From Bacteroidales bacterium (lineage in GTDB: Bacteria > Bacteroidota > Bacteroidia > Bacteroidales > UBA7960), in NCBI GenBank assembly GCA_007120675.1, contig SKNE01000046.1, forward strand, positions 1 through 9,489: a stretch of DNA of 9,489 nt, written 5' to 3'. The notes under the pieces were generated by a model, which saw only the letters and a program-made list of their open reading frames with translations, made no database searches and had not been told where the DNA came from. A program made the translations under genes and the position numbers. Numbering within the stretch: position 1 is the first letter of the stretch; each line of letters starts with the position of its first letter. Shown here one piece after another: positions 1-5,509 of the stretch.

Positions 1-206
1 CACACCTGTTTTCCGGCAATGTCCAGGTCGGCTCTGGCCCGTTGCATGCTGGTGCTGTGCTCCAGCGCATAGGCCCTGGCCTCTTCAAGGCTCAGTGTCA
101 TGACACCGCCATGGCCGGCATCATCCACCCCGTGAACCGGGAGGCTGGGGAGGAGGATCAACAGGTAAGCCGGGATGGCCCTGACCGCTTTAAGGAAATG
201 CAACAT
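1..206 (-). CDS. TolC-family outer-membrane efflux protein, N-terminal fragment (cut by window edge)
   Basis: Only the first 68 codons are present; the gene continues beyond base 1. The ATG at 206-204 opens a good signal peptide: MLHFLKAVRA followed by a hydrophobic run (YLLILLPSLPV). A segment starting near residue 36 then reads MTLSLEEARAYALEHS, which resembles the opening helix of TolC/OEP subunits, where a LTLxEAxxxALxxN pattern is usual. TolC-type proteins form trimeric outer-membrane and periplasmic channels for RND, ABC or MFS exporters; the partner pump would be expected downstream, outside this window. The start lies 52 bases after the yggS stop on the same strand, so co-transcription is likely. 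A one-mismatch -7-like box (AACATTTG, minus strand, 252-259) could give it its own promoter. The family call rests on a short N-terminus only. Confidence 0.6.
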   Translation of the reverse strand, partial: MLHFLKAVRAIPAYLLILLPSLPVHGVDDAGHGGVMTLSLEEARAYALEHSTSMQRARADLDIAGKQV

Positions 207-220
207 GTTGTGACCGCTTT
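182..220. repeat. 10-bp direct repeat spanning the tolC-type gene start
   Basis: The decamer TGACCGCTTT (plus strand) occurs exactly at 182-191 and 211-220, 29 bases apart. One copy lies in the leader just ahead of the ATG at 206 and the other in the early codons of the gene. The sequence GCGGTCA at 247-253 is the exact complement of the first seven bases of either copy, so the transcript could fold several ways. The repeat is seen directly; any function is inference, and the copy inside the gene may be coincidental. Confidence 0.5.
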
Positions 221-237
221 CATGATTTACCTGATAA

Positions 238-251
238 ACCGCTACGGCGGT
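238..251 (-). other. Small hairpin in the yggS-tolC gap
   Basis: On the minus strand ACCGC-CGTA-GCGGT forms a 5-bp stem with a four-base loop, starting 8 bases after the yggS stop. The stem is too short and lacks a following U-run, so it is unlikely to be a strong intrinsic terminator. It may be a weak attenuator, an mRNA processing or stability element, or chance. Confidence 0.3.
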
Positions 252-258
252 CAAATGT

Positions 259-924
259 TCAGCTGCGCTGACCAAAAATGGCGCTGCCCACGCGAACCAT
301 GGTGCTGCCCTCCTCAATGCCCAGCAGGTAATCATCAGACATGCCCATGGACAGCTCACAGAACGCATCATCGGAGGAGAAGTACTTTTCCTTTACCAGC
401 TGGAACTGTTCCCTGAGGTGCCTGAACTCCCCCCGCACTTTCTGGCTGTCTTCGGTGAAGGTGGCCATGCCCATCAGGCCGCAAATCCTGACAAACTTCA
501 ACTGCCGGTAGAGATCACTCTCCAGCAGGTCCACCAACTCCTGCTGGTCCATGCCAAACTTGGTGCTTTCCTCGGCGATGTGTATCTGCAGCAGGCAGTC
601 AATCCTGCGCTGATGCTTTTCACCCTGCTTGTGGATCTCCTTCAGCAGCCTGGGGCTGTCCACCGAATGGATCAGGTGAACGAAAGGAGCGATCTGCTTC
701 ACCTTATTCCGTTGCAGGTGACCCACCATATGCCATCGTATGTCCTTGGGCAAGGCCTCATATTTTGGCACCATTTCCTGCGCCTTGCTTTCGCCAAAGT
801 CACGGTGACCTGCCAGGTAGGCTTCCATGATCTGGTCTGCTTCCCTTGTTTTGCTCACGGCGACGAGCCTGACCCCTTCCGGCAGTGCGCTGAGGATCTC
901 TTGAAGGTGTTTCTGTATGGACAT
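259..924 (-). CDS. yggS: YggS/PLPBP-family pyridoxal phosphate homeostasis protein
   Basis: This is a 221-residue cytosolic protein with the alanine-racemase-like TIM-barrel fold, close to the usual family length of about 220-235. These proteins bind PLP without known catalysis and buffer vitamin B6 and amino/keto-acid pools. The PLP lysine is K25 in LVAVSKT. Other family marks are GHLQRNKVK (68-76), IHSVDS (85-90), the ICGLMGMA segment (147-154), ELSMGMSDD (190-198, phosphate-binding region) and MVRVGSAIFG (209-218). The usual GEN motif near residue 44 reads GES here, a mild departure. The start ATG (924-922) is supported by family alignment of the N-terminus and by a -7 box 23 bases upstream; no Shine-Dalgarno is visible. 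It is divergent from guaA and probably leads a short operon into the TolC-type gene. Confidence 0.95.
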   Translation of the reverse strand: MSIQKHLQEILSALPEGVRLVAVSKTREADQIMEAYLAGHRDFGESKAQEMVPKYEALPKDIRWHMVGHLQRNKVKQIAPFVHLIHSVDSPRLLKEIHKQGEKHQRRIDCLLQIHIAEESTKFGMDQQELVDLLESDLYRQLKFVRICGLMGMATFTEDSQKVRGEFRHLREQFQLVKEKYFSSDDAFCELSMGMSDDYLLGIEEGSTMVRVGSAIFGQRS

Positions 925-947
925 AGGCGGCTGGTTTTTGTCTCATG

Positions 948-955
948 CAAAAATA
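948..955 (-). promoter_or_regulatory. Bacteroidota -7 promoter box for yggS
   Basis: The minus strand reads TATTTTTG, an exact match to the TAnnTTTG consensus used by the Bacteroidota primary sigma factor. It lies 23 bases upstream of the yggS ATG, giving a leader of roughly 18 bases. No convincing -33 TTTG box is seen at the expected distance. Confidence 0.6.
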
Positions 956-979
956 CACAAAGCGGGCCAATGATGCATC

Positions 980-1001
980 CCTGGTAAACTCCTGGCAAAG
1001 T
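980..1001. repeat. Imperfect 11-bp tandem repeat in the divergent promoter region
   Basis: CCTGGTAAACT (980-990) is followed directly by CCTGGCAAAGT (991-1001), matching at 9 of 11 positions. It sits upstream of both the yggS and guaA promoter boxes, where a paired regulator site could act, but two copies are weak evidence and chance duplication is possible. Confidence 0.3.
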
Positions 1002-1073
1002 AGGGGGCGAAGCGGTAGGTGAGTTTTTCATTGCCACGGGGCGGAAAACATACCGTTTTAATCACACACTGTG

Positions 1074-1081
1074 TATCTTTG
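1074..1081 (+). promoter_or_regulatory. Bacteroidota -7 promoter box for guaA, adjacent to the start codon
   Basis: TATCTTTG matches TAnnTTTG exactly and ends 4 bases before the guaA ATG at 1086. Since transcription normally begins a few bases after this box, the mRNA would start at or next to the ATG. It is the only full match on the plus strand between 925 and 1085. An 11-bp palindrome (ACACA-C-TGTGT, 1064-1074) abuts and touches the box and could be an operator, though its AC/GT dinucleotide nature lowers its significance. Confidence 0.6.
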
Positions 1082-1085
1082 CACC

Positions 1086-2615
1086 ATGCAAGAAATGATC
1101 CTGGTCCTCGATTTTGGGTCGCAGTATACCCAGCTGATTGCCCGAAGGGTGCGTGAGCTGAATGTGTACTGTGAGATTCATCCCTACTTTTATCAGCCTG
1201 AATCCCTCGAAGGCATTCGTGGCGTCATCCTGTCGGGCAGCCCTTTCAGTGTGCGTGATCCCGACGCGCCACGTCCCGGCCTGGACTGGTGCCTGGGCAA
1301 ACTGCCTGTGCTGGGCATCTGTTATGGTGCGCAGCTGATCACCTCCATGAAGGGGGGCGAAGTCCAGGCATCCAACACCAGGGAGTACGGCAGGGCAATG
1401 CTTTCTTACCTTGCCAAAGGGGAGGCGTTGCTATCCGGACTGGCACTTGAGTCGCAGGTGTGGATGTCGCACGCCGACACCATCACGCGCCTGCCGGATG
1501 ATTACCAGGTCATAGCCCGCACCAACGACATCGGCGTGGCTGCCTTCAGGTCGGCCGGGAAAGATATTTTTGGGTTGCAGTTTCATCCGGAGGTCTATCA
1601 TACCAGGCAGGGCATGCTGTTGCTGAAAAATTTTGTGGCGGATATCTGCTCATGCCTGCGTGACTGGACGCCGGAGTCATTCATTCACAGCAGCGTACAA
1701 AGTTTAAAAAGGAAGCTTGGGGACGACAAGGTGGTGCTTGGCTTGTCGGGTGGTGTTGATTCCAGTGTGGCCGCCACACTGCTCCACCAGGCAATCGGAA
1801 AGCAACTGCATTGTATTTTTGTGGATAACGGACTGCTGCGCAAGAATGAGTACGAGGAGGTGCTTCTGTCGTACAAGGACATGGGCCTGAATGTGCGCGG
1901 GGTCCGCGCTGCCGATCAGTTTTTGGCGGCGCTGAAAGGGCTTACTGACCCCGAAGACAAGCGAAAGGCCATTGGCAGGGTGTTTATTGAGGTGTTTGAA
2001 AGGGAGGCCCATAAGGTTCGCGATGTTCACTGGCTGGCGCAGGGAACCATTTATCCTGACGTGATCGAGTCGGTATCCGTCAAGGGCCCCTCGGCCACCA
2101 TCAAGTCGCACCACAATGTGGGAGGATTGCCCGAGGTGATGAAGCTGAAGGTGGTGGAGCCCTTGAACTCCCTCTTTAAGGATGAGGTGCGCAGGGTGGG
2201 GCGCAGCCTGGGAATTTCCCCTGCCATTTTGGACAGGCACCCTTTTCCCGGACCGGGACTGGGCATCAGGATCCTGGGTGAGGTGACCGCCGATAAGGTG
2301 CGTGCCCTGCAGGAGGTGGATCATCACTTTATCCAGGCCCTGAAGGGTTCGGGCTGGTATAAGGATGTGTGGCAGGCGGCGGCCATTCTGCTGCCGGTGC
2401 AGTCGGTGGGTGTGATGGGCGATGAGCGGACCTATGAGAATGTGGTGGTCCTCCGGGCGGTGGAGTCGACCGATGGCATGACAGCAGACTGGGTGCATTT
2501 GCCCTACGCCTTGTTATCCAAACTGAGTAACGACATCATCAATAATGTCAAGGGGGTGAACAGGGTGGTTTACGATATCAGCTCAAAGCCCCCGGCGACC
2601 ATTGAATGGGAATAA
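1086..2615 (+). CDS. guaA: GMP synthase (glutamine-hydrolysing)
   Basis: GuaA aminates XMP to GMP using glutamine and ATP, the last step of guanine nucleotide synthesis, in the cytosol. The protein has 509 residues. An N-terminal class I amidotransferase domain (about 1-190) carries the nucleophile C79 in GICYGAQ and the H167/E169 pair in QFHPE. The ATP-pyrophosphatase domain carries the P-loop SGGVDSS (221-227). The C-terminal dimerisation domain contains HPFPGPGLGIR and ends in KPPATIEWE, the family's standard terminus. An in-frame GTG at 1071 exists, but it lies upstream of and within the promoter box; ATG 1086 gives the typical MQE...ILVLDFGSQYTQ start, with ATG 1095 as a second option. 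All catalytic motifs are intact. It leads a probable two-gene unit with the LysM-PBP1 gene. Confidence 0.97.
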   Translation: MQEMILVLDFGSQYTQLIARRVRELNVYCEIHPYFYQPESLEGIRGVILSGSPFSVRDPDAPRPGLDWCLGKLPVLGICYGAQLITSMKGGEVQASNTREYGRAMLSYLAKGEALLSGLALESQVWMSHADTITRLPDDYQVIARTNDIGVAAFRSAGKDIFGLQFHPEVYHTRQGMLLLKNFVADICSCLRDWTPESFIHSSVQSLKRKLGDDKVVLGLSGGVDSSVAATLLHQAIGKQLHCIFVDNGLLRKNEYEEVLLSYKDMGLNVRGVRAADQFLAALKGLTDPEDKRKAIGRVFIEVFEREAHKVRDVHWLAQGTIYPDVIESVSVKGPSATIKSHHNVGGLPEVMKLKVVEPLNSLFKDEVRRVGRSLGISPAILDRHPFPGPGLGIRILGEVTADKVRALQEVDHHFIQALKGSGWYKDVWQAAAILLPVQSVGVMGDERTYENVVVLRAVESTDGMTADWVHLPYALLSKLSNDIINNVKGVNRVVYDISSKPPATIEWE

Positions 2616-2619
2616 TATC

Positions 2620-4803
2620 ATGTACAACGTACTATTTTTCTGCTGCAGGCGTAATTATACAGTGAAAGAAGCCAGTAAGAGATGTCTGTTATCCCTTTTG
2701 GTGTTCATCGCAGGTACCTTTTTTTCCCCGGTACTGGCAGATGAGCAGGAGGATCGCGACACACAGATCATCAGTAACCGGTCAACCGTAGCCCAAAGCA
2801 TTGATGGCAGGAAGTACTACTTCCATGCTGTGCTGCAGGGTCAGACCCTTTATTCCATTGCCAGGGCCTATGGAGTGGAAGAGCAGGTGATCCTGGATGA
2901 AAACCCTGATATTCGTGACGGCCTGCGGTATGACCAGATCATCCGCATCCCGGTGGCTGACGAGCTGGAGGACAGGTTTATCCGTCCGGAGAAGGTGGTC
3001 GAGATAGCCCCGGAGCCCGATGGTGACTTTGTGGTTCACCAGGTGCAGAGTCAGGAGACCTTGTTCGGACTGGCCCGGCAATATGGCGTCAGCCAGGAAA
3101 CGATATTGTTTTACAACCCCTCCGCGCGACACGGATTACAAATCGGTGAGGTATTGAGGATTCCGTTGCCGGAAGAGGAAGCGCTCCCCGAGGGGATGCG
3201 CCTGCATACGGTGGAGGCTGGTGAGACGGTTTACGGACTGGCCAGGCAGGCGGGAGTCAGCGTGGAGGAACTGGAAGGACTGAATCCCCATATTGTTGAG
3301 GGGTTAAAAGCAGGTCAACAAGTACTTATGCCGGTGGACATCCCGGTGGCAGAAGAACCGGGGAGGGATCCCGCCCGGTCCTACATCTTCCTGCCTCCGG
3401 CTGCTTCGGATGACGCAGTTTCGGGCATTGACCCCTATTGCCTTGATCCCGAGAGGCAGGACCGGTATCACGCTGCCTTGCTGATCCCACTCTACCTGGA
3501 TGGCTTGCTCCCTTCAGGCGACAGCCTGCCGGGAGCGGATCATCAGCCGGGGCGAAATCGCCCGTCCCCTGCCATGGGAAAGCAACTGTCCTTTACTGAC
3601 GACGTTCGCCGCATCTTGAAGGACATTCCGGCAGACCACAAGGTGTTCAGCTTCCTGACCTATTACCATGGGGTGCTGCTGGCCCTGGACTCCATCCATG
3701 ATGCAGGGGGTAATATTTCATTGCATGTTTACGATGTATGCCAGGACACAACCAAGGCCAGGGATCTCATGGATCGGGGCATCCTGGAGAAGATGGACCT
3801 GATCATCGGTCCCTTTCACCGCCAGAGCCTGGATCTTATATCCAGCTACGCAGAGCAGAAGGATATTGCCGTGGTTTCGCCGCTGCTTCCCGACCAGGAC
3901 CAGCTTTTCAACAGGCCCAACGTGTTTAAGGTGTCCCCCTCTTTAAGTACCATGCTGTCAGAAGTGGCCGGCTATGTGGCACAACATTATCCGAAGCAAA
4001 ATATCCTGTTTATTCACAACAGGCAGCCGGAGGCGGCACAGATCATTCAGTCCTTCCGGGATACTTTGCACACCAGGGTAGCCATGGTGAACCATTTTTA
4101 TGACAGCTTGAACCTGAGCAGGATTGACGGATACTTCCTGGATGGGTCCCTTGTGGGCAGCAGGCGGGTTAACGTGCCTGTCATGCAGGGAGCCAGTCGC
4201 ATGCCAGTAGCCGGGGAGGGGCCGCGGATGGTGGCCCGTCCGGACAACGTCAGGGAACTCATCTACCATGATACAGGCATGGAGGGCGTATTGAATGGTA
4301 TGCGCAGGGATAAGCACAATGTGCTGATCACCCTTGTGGGGGGTGAACCATTTCTGTCTGACTACCTCCGGCAACTGCATGAGCAACGGCACGAATATGA
4401 GATCACCATATTTGGCATACCCCAATGGCAGGAGTACGCCAGCATAGAGATTGACTACCTGCAAAACCTGCGGGTTCACTTTTTCTCCCCTTTCTTCCAG
4501 GATTATTCCCAGCCGCACATGCGCGACTTTGTCAGACGATACAGGCAGGTATTTCTTACTGAGCCTGATGAGGATGCCTTTGCTGCAGCACAGACCGCCC
4601 ACTTCTTTTTCACCGCCCTCACACGCTATGGAAGAAGCTTTCACCTGTGCATGGATCTGCTGAATGAAATGAACGCGGCCACCCCTTTTACTTTTTACAG
4701 GCCCTATGGTCCGGAAAACGGTTGGGAAAACAAGCATGTCCATATCCACCGGATACAGAATTACAGGCGGGTAGATGTGCGGAAGCCCATGGAGGTCATC
4801 TAA
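2620..4803 (+). CDS. Secreted triple-LysM protein with type I periplasmic-binding (PBP1) fold
   Basis: This 727-residue protein opens with a signal peptide whose core is LLSLLVFIAGTFFSPVLA, with probable cleavage after residue 40. There is no lipobox cysteine, so a soluble periplasmic or wall-bound product is expected. Three LysM peptidoglycan-binding domains follow at about 65-112, 137-183 and 194-239, each with a TLYSIAR/TLFGLAR/TVYGLAR helix and a closing IRIPV, LRIPL or VLMPV strand. From about 283 to the C-terminus lies a fold resembling branched-chain amino-acid receptors (IIGPFHRQS and VVSPLLP are recognisable). The role is unknown; no ABC permease or ATPase is nearby. The start is uncertain: ATG 2620 is used here, while GTG 2662 (713 residues) would give a cleaner signal peptide beginning KEASKR. 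It starts 4 bases after the guaA stop with no own -7 box visible, so it is probably co-transcribed. Confidence 0.85.
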   Translation: MYNVLFFCCRRNYTVKEASKRCLLSLLVFIAGTFFSPVLADEQEDRDTQIISNRSTVAQSIDGRKYYFHAVLQGQTLYSIARAYGVEEQVILDENPDIRDGLRYDQIIRIPVADELEDRFIRPEKVVEIAPEPDGDFVVHQVQSQETLFGLARQYGVSQETILFYNPSARHGLQIGEVLRIPLPEEEALPEGMRLHTVEAGETVYGLARQAGVSVEELEGLNPHIVEGLKAGQQVLMPVDIPVAEEPGRDPARSYIFLPPAASDDAVSGIDPYCLDPERQDRYHAALLIPLYLDGLLPSGDSLPGADHQPGRNRPSPAMGKQLSFTDDVRRILKDIPADHKVFSFLTYYHGVLLALDSIHDAGGNISLHVYDVCQDTTKARDLMDRGILEKMDLIIGPFHRQSLDLISSYAEQKDIAVVSPLLPDQDQLFNRPNVFKVSPSLSTMLSEVAGYVAQHYPKQNILFIHNRQPEAAQIIQSFRDTLHTRVAMVNHFYDSLNLSRIDGYFLDGSLVGSRRVNVPVMQGASRMPVAGEGPRMVARPDNVRELIYHDTGMEGVLNGMRRDKHNVLITLVGGEPFLSDYLRQLHEQRHEYEITIFGIPQWQEYASIEIDYLQNLRVHFFSPFFQDYSQPHMRDFVRRYRQVFLTEPDEDAFAAAQTAHFFFTALTRYGRSFHLCMDLLNEMNAATPFTFYRPYGPENGWENKHVHIHRIQNYRRVDVRKPMEVI

Positions 4804-5509
4804 GGTCCACCACCTCTATCCCGGGATATTCGCCAGGGTCGAAGCTGAACAATTGGTTTTCTGCCCCGGTGCCGGTGGAAAATTCAGTGACCTGGTAACG
4901 ATGAACGCCTCCATGCCTGTCAAAAGCTTCAATATACACCAATTGTTTGTCGTCCGACCTGATGGCGGCCCGGTACTTGTAAAAGCTGTGGGATTCAGGG
5001 GGGACCAGGTCAATGATATCTAACCTGCCGTTGCCATCCGTTTGTTCCCTGATCCAGGTAGCCCGGAAGTCATTGGCGAAGCTTTCCAGCATGCCGGTGG
5101 GTGTCATTTGATCGCCCATCTCTTCCACCAGGCTGATATGCACCTCATTGACATCAGAGAGAAACACCCAGCTGAGTTCACCATCTGAGATGTAGTAGTG
5201 TTCTCCCACTTGCATATGGTATTTGTCACCCTGGCTGACCAGCTGCGCCTCCCTTTTTTCCAGCACCTCACCCCGGCTGTTCACGATCGTGTACTGGAAT
5301 CGCATGAAAAGGGTTTCGTGTGCGCGGTGGACTTCCAGGACCTCCTGCAAAATGGCATCAGCCTTTTGCTCATACCGGGTTTGGGTTGGTTCAACCCACT
5401 GGCCAACAAGAGGGTGTGGCAGCGAGAGGGTGATGACAAAAAGGAACAGCGCCCATGCGGGACCATTGTTCAGGCGCATCGGTATCCTTATTATGGGAGA
5501 TGTTTTCAT
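4796..5509 (-). CDS. lolA: LolA-family outer-membrane lipoprotein carrier protein
   Basis: LolA is the periplasmic chaperone that receives lipoproteins from the LolCDE transporter and ferries them to the outer membrane. The protein has 237 residues. A signal sequence has its hydrophobic core at about 18-34 and likely cleavage near residue 37. The mature part begins with a helix (KADAILQEVLEVHRAHETL), then alternating beta strands of the half-barrel (FMRFQYTIVNSRGEVLEK, YYISDGELSWVFLSD) and a conserved end, FDPGEYPGIEVVDLR. The start ATG (5509) overlaps the ftsK stop as ATGA, implying translational coupling; ATG at 5479 (Met11) would give a more standard signal peptide and remains possible. 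Its stop overlaps the end of the convergent LysM-PBP1 gene by 8 bases. Family membership is clear; the exact client role is inferred. Confidence 0.88.
   Translation of the reverse strand: MKTSPIIRIPMRLNNGPAWALFLFVITLSLPHPLVGQWVEPTQTRYEQKADAILQEVLEVHRAHETLFMRFQYTIVNSRGEVLEKREAQLVSQGDKYHMQVGEHYYISDGELSWVFLSDVNEVHISLVEEMGDQMTPTGMLESFANDFRATWIREQTDGNGRLDIIDLVPPESHSFYKYRAAIRSDDKQLVYIEAFDRHGGVHRYQVTEFSTGTGAENQLFSFDPGEYPGIEVVDLR

Noticed and set aside
418..987. A 189-codon plus-strand frame opposite yggS
   Set aside because: It is antisense to a strongly conserved gene and its composition is that of a shadow frame.
1071..1085. GTG at 1071 as an upstream guaA start
   Set aside because: It would add five residues not seen in the family and lies within the promoter box, upstream of any likely transcription start.
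1704..2498. A 264-codon open frame on the minus strand opposite guaA
   Set aside because: It lies wholly antisense to a fully conserved gene, is rich in His, Leu and Gln as expected of reversed GC-biased codons, and resembles no family I recognise.
3958..4749. A 263-codon open frame on the minus strand opposite the LysM-PBP1 gene
   Set aside because: The plus-strand gene has clear LysM and PBP1 domains and continuous coding character; the antisense frame has no recognisable domain or start signal.
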